Shown: positions 31,067 to 39,598 of the stretch, one piece after another
How positions within the stretch are numbered: the first letter of the stretch is position 1
Layout: every line of letters begins with the position of its first letter
Origin: Massilia timonae CCUG 45783
GTDB lineage: Bacteria; Pseudomonadota; Gammaproteobacteria; Burkholderiales; Burkholderiaceae_D
DNA: 64,000 nucleotides
NCBI RefSeq assembly: GCF_000315425.1
Contig: NZ_JH992922.1
Coordinates: 1,419,925 to 1,483,924 of the forward strand
Direction of reading: 5' to 3'
The notes under the pieces: generated by a model
Databases searched by the model: none
The model's input: the letters and a program-made list of their open reading frames with translations, nothing else
What the model was told of the DNA's origin: nothing
Translations under genes and position numbers: made by a program

Positions 31067-31576
31067 ATGTCGAACAAGACCCTGGTGCGTGCGCTGGCGG
31101 CGCTCTTGATGGCAGGCGTGCTGGCAGGCTGCGGCTTCCAGCTGCGCGGCAGCGACGGCCAGTACAACCTGCCGTTCCAGAGCATCTGGCTGTCGTTCAA
31201 CGAGTCTTCGCCGCTGGGCACGGAGCTCAAGCGCAACCTGCGCGCGGGCGACACCGTGCGCATCGAGACCGACGCCTCGAAGGCCCAGACCCTGTTCGAC
31301 GTGATCAGCGAAACGCGCGGCAAATCGATCCTGTCGCTCAACAGCCTGGGCCGGGTGCGCGAGTACTCGCTCAGCTACACCCTGGTGTTCCAGGTGCGCG
31401 ACGCCAACAATCGCCAATTGCTGGCGCCGACCGAGATCACCCTGCGCCGCAACATCGCCTTCGACGAATCGCAGGTGCTGGCCAAGGAATCCGAAGAAGC
31501 GCTGCTGTACCGCGACATGCAGTCCGACCTGGTGCAGCAGATCCTGCGCCGCCTGGCGGCGATCAAGCCGGCATAA
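31067..31576 (+). CDS. lptE: LPS-assembly lipoprotein LptE
   Basis: LptE plugs the LptD barrel at the outer membrane. The 169-aa product has a lipoprotein signal with lipobox LAGC (Cys at about residue 22), then the family opening GFQLRGSDGQYNLPFQSIWL. A conserved middle reads LGRVREYSLSYTLVFQVRD, and the end reads LVQQILRRLAAI. The ATG at 31067 follows leuS by 8 bp. The leuS-lptE-holA order is the standard proteobacterial one. The partner LptD is encoded at 14027. Confidence 0.94.
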   Translation: MSNKTLVRALAALLMAGVLAGCGFQLRGSDGQYNLPFQSIWLSFNESSPLGTELKRNLRAGDTVRIETDASKAQTLFDVISETRGKSILSLNSLGRVREYSLSYTLVFQVRDANNRQLLAPTEITLRRNIAFDESQVLAKESEEALLYRDMQSDLVQQILRRLAAIKPA

Positions 31577-31590
31577 GGAAACCAGTACCG

Positions 31591-32604
31591 ATGCAGTTGC
31601 GGCTCGAGGCGCTCGACGGCCATCTGAGCAAGGGCTTGGCGCCCTTGTACGTGATCACCAGCGACGAGCATCTGCTCGCGCTGGAAGCGGCCGACCGGAT
31701 CCGCAAGACGGCGCGCGCGCAAGGGTATACCGAGCGCGACGTGCTCACGGTCGAGCGCAGCTTCAAGTGGGGCGAGCTGCTGGCCGCCAACCAGGCGCTG
31801 TCGCTGTTCGGCGACAAGAAGCTGATCGAGCTGCGCATCCCGACCGGCAAGCCCGGCAAGGACGGCAGCGCCGCGCTGCAGAGCTACGCGAAAGACCTCA
31901 GCCCCGACAACCTCACCCTGATCACGCTGCCGAAGCTGGACTGGCAGACCGCCAAGTCGTCATGGGTGACGGCGCTGCAGCAGTCGGCGGTCTATATCGA
32001 GATCCCGAACGTCGAACGCGCCCACCTGCCGGGCTGGATTGGCCAGCGGCTGTCGAGCCAGGGCCAGAGCGCCGAACGCCAGAGCCTGGACTTCATCGCC
32101 GACCGGGTCGAGGGCAACCTGCTGGCGGCGCACCAGGAAATCCAGAAGCTGGGGCTGCTGTACGAACCGGGCAAGCTCAGTTTCGAGCAGGTGCACGACG
32201 CGGTGCTGAACGTGGCGCGCTACGACGTGTTCAAGCTGTCCGAGGCGATGCTGGGCGGCGACCCGGCGCGCCTGGCGCGCATGCTCGAAGGATTGAAGGG
32301 CGAGGGCGAGGCGCTGCCGCTGGTGCTGTGGGCGGTGTCCGAAGAGATCCGCACGCTGCTAAAATTAAAGACCGGCATGTCGCAGGGACGCCCGCTGGGC
32401 GCGCTGCTGAAGGAATACCGGATCTGGGGGCCGCGCGAGCGGATGATGGAGCCGGCGCTGCGCCGCGTGTCGCTGGGCACGCTCGAGGCGGCGCTGCAGG
32501 ACGCGGCGCAGGTCGACCGCATGGTCAAGGGCTTGCGCGCGAAGGGGTTCGCGGGCGATGCGTGGGATGCGATGCTGCAGCTGGCGTTGAAGGTGGCGCG
32601 CTAA
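31591..32604 (+). CDS. holA: DNA polymerase III subunit delta HolA
   Basis: HolA is the delta subunit of the clamp loader; it opens the beta sliding clamp. The 337-aa product reads SKGLAPLYVITSDEHLLALE in the family N-terminal domain. It then has AAA+-like and collar regions including NLLAAHQEIQKLGLLY and RYDVFKLSEAMLGGDPAR. It lies 14 bp after lptE in the conserved leuS-lptE-holA cluster. Confidence 0.95.
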   Translation: MQLRLEALDGHLSKGLAPLYVITSDEHLLALEAADRIRKTARAQGYTERDVLTVERSFKWGELLAANQALSLFGDKKLIELRIPTGKPGKDGSAALQSYAKDLSPDNLTLITLPKLDWQTAKSSWVTALQQSAVYIEIPNVERAHLPGWIGQRLSSQGQSAERQSLDFIADRVEGNLLAAHQEIQKLGLLYEPGKLSFEQVHDAVLNVARYDVFKLSEAMLGGDPARLARMLEGLKGEGEALPLVLWAVSEEIRTLLKLKTGMSQGRPLGALLKEYRIWGPRERMMEPALRRVSLGTLEAALQDAAQVDRMVKGLRAKGFAGDAWDAMLQLALKVAR

Positions 32605-32670
32605 GACAGCCGCTTTCGATACGGATGTGCATCGCTCGGCGCGCCTGATCGATAACGCAACGGGAATACG

Positions 32671-33936
32671 ATGGACATCACCGCACACATGCACCAACTT
32701 GGCCGCCAGGCCAGGATCGCCTCGCGCGCCATGGCGCGCGCCGACACGGCCACCCGCAACCGCGCACTGGAGCTGATCGCGACCGCCATCGAGCGCGACG
32801 CCGGGTTGCTGCGCGCGGCCAATCAAAAAGACCTGGACGCCGCGCAGGCCGCCGGCCTGGCCCCGGCCCTGATGGACCGCCTGGCGCTGTCGGATGGCGC
32901 CATCGCCACCATGGTCGCCGGCCTGCGCCAGATCGCCACCTTGCCCGACCCGGTCGGCGAGATCTCGAACATGAAGGTGCGTCCGAGCGGCATCCAGGTC
33001 GGCCAGATGCGCGTGCCGCTGGGCGTGATCGGCATCATCTATGAAGCGCGCCCGAACGTGACGGTCGACGCGGCGGGCCTGTGCATCAAGAGCGGCAACG
33101 CCGCCATCCTGCGCGGCGGTTCGGAAGCGATCCACTGCAACCGCGCGCTGGCCAAGCTCGTGGCCGAGGGCCTGGCGGGCGCCGGCCTGCCGCAAGATGC
33201 CGTGCAGGTGGTCGACACGACCGACCGCGCCGCCGTCGGCGCCCTGATCACGATGCCGGAATACGTGGACGTGATCGTCCCGCGCGGCGGCAAGGGCCTG
33301 ATCGCGCGCCTGATGAAGGAAAGCACGGTGCCGATGATCAAGCACCTGGACGGCATCTGCCACGTCTACATCGACGACAAGGCCGACGTCGAGAAGGCGC
33401 TGGCGGTGGCGTTCAACGCCAAATGCCACCGCTACGGCACCTGCAACACGATGGAAACCCTGCTGGTCGCGCGCGGGATCGCCCCCACCGTGCTGCCGCG
33501 CCTGGCCGCGCTGTATGCGACCAAAGAGGTCGAGCTGCGCGCCGATGCCGAGTCGCGTGCGATCCTGGCCGGCTATCCGCACCTGGCCAACGCGAGCGAA
33601 GAGGACTGGAGCACCGAATACCTGGCGCCGATCCTGGCGGTCAAGGTGGTGGCCGATATGGATGAAGCGATCGACCACATCACTGCCTATTCGTCGAAGC
33701 ACACCGAGGCCATCGTCACCGAGGACTACACGAGCGCCATGCGCTTCCTGCGCGAAGTAGACTCGGCCTCGGTGATGGTGAACGCCTCGACCCGCTTCGC
33801 CGACGGCTTCGAATACGGCCTGGGCGCCGAGATCGGCATCTCGAACGACAAGCTGCACGCGCGCGGCCCCGTCGGGCTGGAAGGACTCACGTCGCTCAAG
33901 TACGTCGTGTTCGGGCACGGCGAAGTTCGTCAGTAA
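32671..33936 (+). CDS. proA: Gamma-glutamyl phosphate reductase ProA
   Basis: ProA reduces glutamate 5-phosphate to glutamate semialdehyde in proline synthesis. The 421-aa product has the aldehyde dehydrogenase fold with the catalytic cysteine in GTCNTMET (about residues 257-264). Other family segments are [20 protein letters not shown] and [12 protein letters not shown]. It follows holA by 66 bp on the same strand; its usual partner proB is not in the window. Confidence 0.97.
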   Translation: MDITAHMHQLGRQARIASRAMARADTATRNRALELIATAIERDAGLLRAANQKDLDAAQAAGLAPALMDRLALSDGAIATMVAGLRQIATLPDPVGEISNMKVRPSGIQVGQMRVPLGVIGIIYEARPNVTVDAAGLCIKSGNAAILRGGSEAIHCNRALAKLVAEGLAGAGLPQDAVQVVDTTDRAAVGALITMPEYVDVIVPRGGKGLIARLMKESTVPMIKHLDGICHVYIDDKADVEKALAVAFNAKCHRYGTCNTMETLLVARGIAPTVLPRLAALYATKEVELRADAESRAILAGYPHLANASEEDWSTEYLAPILAVKVVADMDEAIDHITAYSSKHTEAIVTEDYTSAMRFLREVDSASVMVNASTRFADGFEYGLGAEIGISNDKLHARGPVGLEGLTSLKYVVFGHGEVRQ

Positions 33937-33957
33937 TCAACAACAACAAGGAATCGC

Positions 33958-34371
33958 ATGTACCTCTGGATCAAAGCCCTGCACATCGTCTTCATCGCCT
34001 CGTGGTTCGCCGGCCTGTTCTACCTGCCGCGCATCTTCGTGAACCTGGCCCAGGAAACCAACCCGGCCGCGCTCGAGCGCCTGCAGGGCATGGCGCGCCG
34101 CCTGTACCGCTTCACCACGATCCTGATGGTGCCGGCGCTGCTGCTCGGCCTGTGGCTGGCAATGATGATCGGCATGAAGCATGGCTGGCTGCATGCGAAG
34201 CTGCTGCTGGTGGTGCTGGCGATCGGCTACCACCACGCTTGCGGGTCGATCCTCAAGAAATTCGAGCGCGGCGTGAATACGCGTAGCCATACGTGGTTCC
34301 GCTGGTTCAATGAAGTGCCGGTGGTCCTGCTGCTGGTGATCGTGATCCTGGCGACGGTCAAGCCGTTTTAA
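33958..34371 (+). CDS. hemJ: Protoporphyrinogen oxidase HemJ (TIGR00701 / CopD-like membrane protein)
   Basis: This 137-aa inner-membrane protein has four predicted helices. It starts MYLWIKALHIVFIASWFAGL and contains the conserved His in KALHI and the FYLPRIF segment. HemJ is the third type of protoporphyrinogen IX oxidase, catalysing the penultimate step of haem synthesis in bacteria lacking HemG and HemY. Assignment is from family pattern. It lies 21 bp after proA and is probably cotranscribed. Confidence 0.88.
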   Translation: MYLWIKALHIVFIASWFAGLFYLPRIFVNLAQETNPAALERLQGMARRLYRFTTILMVPALLLGLWLAMMIGMKHGWLHAKLLLVVLAIGYHHACGSILKKFERGVNTRSHTWFRWFNEVPVVLLLVIVILATVKPF

Positions 34372-34386
34372 GACGCGGCCTGTGCA

Positions 34387-34490
34387 CGTCGTCCCCGCGA
34401 AGGCGGGGACCCAAGGTGCTCGCTCAGCCATTTACGCATGCGTTGATGGCTGCGCATAAGACTTGGGTACCCGCCTTCGCGGGTACGACG
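34387..34490. repeat. Inverted pair of REP-like hairpins
   Basis: The left element (34387-34415) contains the stem GTCCCCGC / GCGGGGAC with loop GAAG. The right element (34462-34490) contains GTACCCGC / GCGGGTAC with loop CTTC. Each stem is a perfect 8-bp palindrome, and the two outer sequences (CGTCGT...CCCAAG and CTTGGG...ACGACG) are reverse complements of one another apart from a few bases. This is the layout of a BIME-type intergenic REP doublet. It fills most of the 211-bp gap between hemJ and the methyltransferase gene, which otherwise shows nothing. Confidence 0.85.
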
Positions 34491-34582
34491 GAGCAGGTGG
34501 CAATAACTAATCTAACGGTCATCCGGCAACACGGCTGACGCGTTATCAACACAGTTTCATCAACGGACAAAGGGTTCCCCTC

Positions 34583-35800
34583 ATGGCTTCCTATTTTTGC
34601 CCATGCCCACGCGGCATGGAAGCGGCGCTGGCCGAAGAACTGGGCGAGATCGCCCAACTTTCCACCACCTTCAAGGTGCACAACCAGGTGCCGGGCGGCG
34701 TGCACTGCTCGGGCACGATGCAGGACGCCTGGCTGGTCAACCTGCATTCGCGCATCGCCTCGCGCGTGCTGATGCGCATGGGTCAACGCAGCTACAGCAA
34801 CGAAAACGACATCTACGACCTGGTGCTCGAGCAGCCCTGGGAAGACTGGTTCGGCCCCGACCACACGATCCGCGTGGACGTCACCGCCGTCAAGTCGCCG
34901 CTCAAGAGCCTCGAATTCACCACGCTCAAGATCAAGGACGCGATCTGCGACCGCTTCCGCGACCAGTACAACAAGCGTCCCTCGGTCAACACGCGCGAGC
35001 CGGACATGCGCATCGTCGGCTTCCTCGACCAGCGCAACTTCATCATCTACCTCGACACCTCGGGCGAAGCGCTGTTCAAGCGCGGCTGGCGCGAAGAGAC
35101 GGGCGACGCGCCGCTGCGCGAAAACCTGGCCGCGGGCCTGCTGCGCGTCTCGGGCTGGAAGCCGGGCGTGCCGCTGTTCGACCCGATGTGCGGCTCGGGC
35201 ACGATCCTGGTCGAGGCGGCCCAGATGGTGCAGGGCATCCCGCCCGGCGCGCGCCGCCGCTTCGCCTTCGAACAGTTCGCCGACCACGACCGCCAGGCCT
35301 GGGCCGCGATGAAGGCCGCGATCAAGCCCAATCCGCTGCCGAGCGAGCCGACCATCTTCGGTTCCGACATCTCGGGCGACATGGTCGCCATGACGCGCCA
35401 TAACCTGAAGGTGGCCGGCATCCTGTTCGACGTGCCGCTCAAGCAGATCGAGGCCCAGCACGTGTCGGCGCCGACCGCGCAGCCGGGCATCCTGCTCACC
35501 AACCCGCCGTACGGCGAGCGGATCGGCGTGCGCGGCGACAGCACCGTGCCGCAGGACGAGATGGCGCTGGGCTTCTACTCGGCCTTTTCCACCACGCTCA
35601 AGCAGCGCTTCGCCGGCTGGACCGCTTATCTGTTCACCGCCGATCTTGGCTTGCCCAAGATGCTGCGCCTGAAGGAATCGCGCAAGACGCCGTTCTTCAA
35701 CGGCGCGCTCGAATGCCGCCTGTTCCGCTTCGACATGGTGGCCGGTTTCAACCGCCGCGAGGGAGCAACACCGAGCAAAACCGAAACAGGACAGAACTAA
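34583..35800 (+). CDS. rlmL: THUMP-domain class I RNA methyltransferase (RlmL/RlmK-like)
   Basis: The 405-aa product has an N-terminal ferredoxin-like plus THUMP RNA-binding region (about residues 1-160). A SAM-dependent methyltransferase domain follows, with DPMCGSGTILVEAAQ (about residues 200-214) and the base-flipping NPPYGERIG (about residues 308-316). This matches the N-terminal RlmL half of E. coli RlmKL, which makes m2G2445 in 23S rRNA; the RlmK half is absent. The target base is inferred from family only. Confidence 0.88.
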   Translation: MASYFCPCPRGMEAALAEELGEIAQLSTTFKVHNQVPGGVHCSGTMQDAWLVNLHSRIASRVLMRMGQRSYSNENDIYDLVLEQPWEDWFGPDHTIRVDVTAVKSPLKSLEFTTLKIKDAICDRFRDQYNKRPSVNTREPDMRIVGFLDQRNFIIYLDTSGEALFKRGWREETGDAPLRENLAAGLLRVSGWKPGVPLFDPMCGSGTILVEAAQMVQGIPPGARRRFAFEQFADHDRQAWAAMKAAIKPNPLPSEPTIFGSDISGDMVAMTRHNLKVAGILFDVPLKQIEAQHVSAPTAQPGILLTNPPYGERIGVRGDSTVPQDEMALGFYSAFSTTLKQRFAGWTAYLFTADLGLPKMLRLKESRKTPFFNGALECRLFRFDMVAGFNRREGATPSKTETGQN

Positions 35801-35812
35801 ACTGGATTAACG

Positions 35813-37102
35813 ATGCTGCCGCCAACCGACCCGCCCGATCTTCCCAAGGACCCCGTCACCCCGGTTCCACTTCCCACTCCCCACAAGATCGCGATGCTGT
35901 CGGCCGGCGGCCTGGCGACCCTGCTGGCGGCCCTGTCGATGCTGGGGCCGTTCTCGATCGACGCCTATCTGCCGGCCTTCCCGCAGATCCAGGCCGAGCT
36001 GCGCGCCACCCCGCTCGAGGTGCAGCAGACCCTGACCGCGTACATGCTGGCCTTCGCCGGCATGGTGCTGTGGCATGGGGCGCTGTCGGACGCCTTCGGG
36101 CGCCGCAACGTGATCCTGGTGGCGCTGGTGGTGTTCGCGATCGGCACCTTCGGCTGCGCCTCGGCCTCCTCGGTGCATTACCTGTGGGTGTTCCGCATCA
36201 TGCAGGGCGTGTCGGCGGGGGCCGGCGTGGTGGTGGGACGCGCCATCATCCGCGACCTGTATTCCGACACCGCGGCGGCGCGCCTGCTGTCGATGGTGAC
36301 CATGATCTTCTCGATCGCGCCGGCCATCGCGCCGGTGGTGGGCGGCTGGATCGTGCTGTGGTTCGACTGGCGCGCGATCTTCCTGGCGCTGTGCATCTAC
36401 ACCGTGCTGCTCGGCTGGTTCTGCTGGAAGCACCTGCCCGAGACCATCCCCAGCACACAGCGCCAGCCGTTCAACCCGCGCTTCCTGGCCAAGAGCTATG
36501 GCGCGATCTTCAGCTCCTTCCTGTTCCACATGAAGGCCGGCGTGACCGCCCTGAACTTCGGCGGCCTGTTCCTGTACATCGCGGCGGCGCCGGTCATGCT
36601 GCCCGAAAGCCTGGGCCTGGGACCGTCGCAGTTCGCCTGGCTGTTCGTGCCGACCGTGAGCGGGATCTTCCTCGGCTCGCTGATGGCCAACCGCCTGGCC
36701 GGCAGGATGGACTTCGCGCGCCAGATCCGCATCGGCTACTTCTTCATGCTGGGAGCGGTGACCTTCAACGTGACCTACCACGCCTTCCTGCCGCCGGCGC
36801 TGCCGTGGACGGTGGCGCCGATGTTCTTCTTCACCTTCGGCAGTTCGCTGATCGCGCCCGGCGCGACCCTGCTGGCGCTCGACCTGTTCCCGCACATCCG
36901 CGGCACCGTGGCCTCGTGCCAGTCCTTCGTCTCGACCCTGCTCGGCGCGGTGGTGGCCGGCGCGGTCGCCCCGGCGCTGTCGCACTCGGTGCTGGCGCTG
37001 GCCGTCGGCCAGATGTTCTTCGTGCTGGTCTCGCTGGCGTTCTGGGACACGGCGCGGCGCCACCGGCGAAAATTGCGGGCGCGGGGGCAACACGTTCCCT
37101 GA
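35813..37102 (+). CDS. Bcr/CflA-family MFS drug efflux transporter
   Basis: This 429-aa major facilitator has about 12 hydrophobic segments. The Bcr-type signature reads MLGPFSIDAYLPAFPQIQAE in helix 1 and ALSDAFGRRNVIL in the loop 2-3 motif. Such proton antiporters export bicyclomycin, chloramphenicol, sulfonamides or short peptides; the substrate is unknown here. A terminator follows immediately. Confidence 0.88.
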   Translation: MLPPTDPPDLPKDPVTPVPLPTPHKIAMLSAGGLATLLAALSMLGPFSIDAYLPAFPQIQAELRATPLEVQQTLTAYMLAFAGMVLWHGALSDAFGRRNVILVALVVFAIGTFGCASASSVHYLWVFRIMQGVSAGAGVVVGRAIIRDLYSDTAAARLLSMVTMIFSIAPAIAPVVGGWIVLWFDWRAIFLALCIYTVLLGWFCWKHLPETIPSTQRQPFNPRFLAKSYGAIFSSFLFHMKAGVTALNFGGLFLYIAAAPVMLPESLGLGPSQFAWLFVPTVSGIFLGSLMANRLAGRMDFARQIRIGYFFMLGAVTFNVTYHAFLPPALPWTVAPMFFFTFGSSLIAPGATLLALDLFPHIRGTVASCQSFVSTLLGAVVAGAVAPALSHSVLALAVGQMFFVLVSLAFWDTARRHRRKLRARGQHVP

Positions 37103-37108
37103 GCGTGA

Positions 37109-37132
37109 ACCCGGCGAACGCCGGGTTTTTTT
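37109..37132 (+). terminator. Rho-independent terminator after the MFS gene
   Basis: Stem AACCCGGCG / CGCCGGGTT, followed by a T-run, starting 6 bp after the stop codon. Confidence 0.92.
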
Positions 37133-37232
37133 GTGCCTGAATTTTACGATTTTTTATGCAACAGTCGTATCGATGCAACAAGCATATGTCTCATTTCACT
37201 CTGCCATACAGTTAGAGCCTGCCCTCGGCAAG

Positions 37233-37278
37233 AGTTATTACTGTAACTATTGTTCCTGATCGGAAATGTATATATGCT
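37233..37278 (+). promoter_or_regulatory. Candidate promoter and operator of the HDOD-kinase operon
   Basis: TTGTTC (37250-37255) and TATGCT (37273-37278) are 17 bp apart. A palindrome AGTTA-N6-TAACT (37233-37248) ends directly upstream of the -35. Further upstream, two ATGCAACA copies start 17 bp apart (37156 and 37173). The hexamers are weak matches to consensus, so activator dependence would fit. Confidence 0.4.
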
Positions 37279-37346
37279 ACGATACGCGTTTTTACATCTG
37301 GAGCAGAGGGCAAGTTACTCGCCTGTTCCATTGACTGAAGTGCTAG

Positions 37347-39590
37347 ATGTTGTGGCAGGCCTCCCCCAAGGGCAACGCCACCAACCAACCTTCGACAAGT
37401 GGCGCCGTGCTAGAAAACATGCACCAATCCGACCAGGACATCCGCAATCGCTTGCTGATTGCGCGTCTGCCGGCCATGCCGCAGATCCTGGTCAAGCTGA
37501 TCGAGCATCTGCAGGCCGACGACCTCGGCATGCCGGAGCTTGCCGCCCTGATCGCGAAGGATGCCGGCATGACCGGCAAGCTGCTGGCGGTCGCCAACAG
37601 CTCCGCCTACCACCGCCACTCGCGCAGCGCCGACCTCGAACAATCGCTGGTGGCGCTCGGCACCGACATGATCAAGACCCTGGTCATCAGCGATTCGGTG
37701 TTCCAGACCTTCAACAGCTTCCCCCATTCGAACAGCACCGACCTGCGCGCGTTCTGGAAGCATTCGCTCAGCGCGGCGGTGCTGGCGCGCGACGTGGCGC
37801 GCGCGCTGGGTTACGCGCATCCCGAAGAAGCCTACCTGGCCGGCCTGCTGCACAACGTGGGCCGGCTGGCGCTGCTGGCCGCGGCGCCCAAGGAATACGG
37901 CTTCAACTTCACCGCGCGCGATGACGACGACCTGTGCGCGGTCGAGCAGCGCACCCTCCAGATCACCCACACCGAGGCCGGCGCCTGGCTGATCGAGCGC
38001 TGGCAGCTCGATTCCTTCCTGGCCGACGCGGTGCTGTACCACCACGAACCGAGCGAACGGCTCGAGTCCAGCCATCCCCTGATCCGCATCGTGCGCCTGG
38101 CGCACGTGCTGTCCCATCATGCGGACGATGCGACGATGGTGTTGGAAGCCAGCGCGCTGTGCGGCCTCGACGCCGGAGACGCGGCCCAGCTGGTGGAGAA
38201 GGCCGCGCGCCAGGTCGAGCAGGCCGCCGCCCACCTGGGCATCGACCTGGCGGGCGCCGACGACATCCTGAGCCCGCCGGCCTACGCGCCGCCAGCGCCC
38301 GTCGATCCGGTGCAACAGCGCCTGAACGAGGAAGTGCGCAATATGGTGCTGGTGTCCGAAGTCGGCCAGAGCCTGGCGCGCCAGCAGGGCGAGTCCAGCC
38401 TGCTGGACGCGATGACGCGCACCGCGCGCATCCTGTTCGATTTCGACAGCGCCGTGGTGCTGCTCGAGAACCCGACCGGCCAGCTGCTTGCCGGCGCGCC
38501 GACCTTCGGCGCGCAGCGCATCGCCGAGTTCACGCTGCCGCTGGCGAAAGGCGGTCCGGTCGCGCGCAGCGCGCTGGAACGCCGTCCGGCTTTCGTGCAG
38601 CGCGCGCGCCACCACGACCAGCTGGGCCTGGCCGAGGAGCAGCTGCTGCGCATGCTGGGCACCGACAGCCTGGTGGTGGTGCCGCTGGTCGCCGGCCCGC
38701 GTTGCCTGGGCGTGCTGATCGGCGGCGTGCCGGGCTGGCAGCTGCCGCATTGCCAGCGCCGCGAGCGTTTCATGCAGGCCTTCGGCGCGCAGGCCGCCGC
38801 GGCGCTGGAGAACCTGCTGCTCGAGCGCGGCCACGCGCGGCGCCAGCTGGCCAGCGTGGCCGAGGAATTCCGCGACGCCTCGCGCCGCGTGATCCACGAA
38901 GTGAACAATCCACTGGCGATCATCAAGAACTACCTCAGCGTCCTGGACGGCAAGCTGGCGCGCCAGGAGCCGGTGGGCGGCGAGCTGTCGATCCTGAGCG
39001 AAGAGATCGACCGCGTCGGCCAGCTGATCGGCAGCCTGGCCGACCAGCGCACGCCGGACGCTGCTCCGCGTCCGCTCGACGCGGCCAAGGTGGTGGACGA
39101 CGTGCTGCGCCTGTTCCGCGGCAGCGGCTACGTGCCGGCCACGACCCAGGTCGTGGCGCGCATGGAAGGCGATGGCGCGATCGAGGGCGATCCCGACCTG
39201 CTCAAGCAGATCCTGGTCAACCTGGTCAAGAACGCGGTCGAAGCCCTGGGCTCGCGCCCGGCGGGGCGCATCGAGATCGTCAACCGCGGCCACGTGAACC
39301 GCGAGCGCCGGGTCTACCTGGAACTCGTCGTCAGCGACAACGGCCCGGGCCTGTCGCGCGAGGTGCTGGCCAACCTGTTCTCTCCGGTCAGGAGCGCCAA
39401 GGACGGCCTCGAGGCCGGCGCCAACCGCGGCCTTGGCCTGTCGATCGTCCACGGCCTGGTCAAGCAGCTGGACGGCCACATCGCCTGCCGCAGCGGCAGC
39501 GCCGGCACTTCCTTTGAAATCCTCCTGCCGGCGTGGTCCGGCGCCGGCGCGGCCCCCGCGCTCCCGGCGCGCGCCCTCGGTTCCGCTTGA
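37347..39590 (+). CDS. HDOD-GAF sensor histidine kinase
   Basis: The 747-aa cytoplasmic hybrid has no transmembrane segment. An HDOD domain (about residues 40-240; AYLAGLLHNVGRLALLAAAP) is followed by a GAF domain (about 325-490). The histidine-kinase core has the H-box RVIHEVNNPLAIIKNYL (about 515-531), N-box NLVKNAVEAL, G1 DNGPGL and G2 RGLGLSIV. HDOD proteins are output or scaffold domains in bacterial signalling, and the GAF probably senses a small ligand. The downstream gene encodes a receiver plus GGDEF-EAL protein 8 bp away, the obvious phosphorylation partner. The start is uncertain: the ATG at 37419 or the GTG at 37407 would remove about 20-24 low-complexity residues. Confidence 0.88.
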   Translation: MLWQASPKGNATNQPSTSGAVLENMHQSDQDIRNRLLIARLPAMPQILVKLIEHLQADDLGMPELAALIAKDAGMTGKLLAVANSSAYHRHSRSADLEQSLVALGTDMIKTLVISDSVFQTFNSFPHSNSTDLRAFWKHSLSAAVLARDVARALGYAHPEEAYLAGLLHNVGRLALLAAAPKEYGFNFTARDDDDLCAVEQRTLQITHTEAGAWLIERWQLDSFLADAVLYHHEPSERLESSHPLIRIVRLAHVLSHHADDATMVLEASALCGLDAGDAAQLVEKAARQVEQAAAHLGIDLAGADDILSPPAYAPPAPVDPVQQRLNEEVRNMVLVSEVGQSLARQQGESSLLDAMTRTARILFDFDSAVVLLENPTGQLLAGAPTFGAQRIAEFTLPLAKGGPVARSALERRPAFVQRARHHDQLGLAEEQLLRMLGTDSLVVVPLVAGPRCLGVLIGGVPGWQLPHCQRRERFMQAFGAQAAAALENLLLERGHARRQLASVAEEFRDASRRVIHEVNNPLAIIKNYLSVLDGKLARQEPVGGELSILSEEIDRVGQLIGSLADQRTPDAAPRPLDAAKVVDDVLRLFRGSGYVPATTQVVARMEGDGAIEGDPDLLKQILVNLVKNAVEALGSRPAGRIEIVNRGHVNRERRVYLELVVSDNGPGLSREVLANLFSPVRSAKDGLEAGANRGLGLSIVHGLVKQLDGHIACRSGSAGTSFEILLPAWSGAGAAPALPARALGSA

Positions 39591-39598
39591 CCCTCACC

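Noticed and set aside
34387..34490. Rho-independent terminator of hemJ
   Set aside because: The hairpins lack T-runs and come as a mirrored pair, which fits REP elements better.
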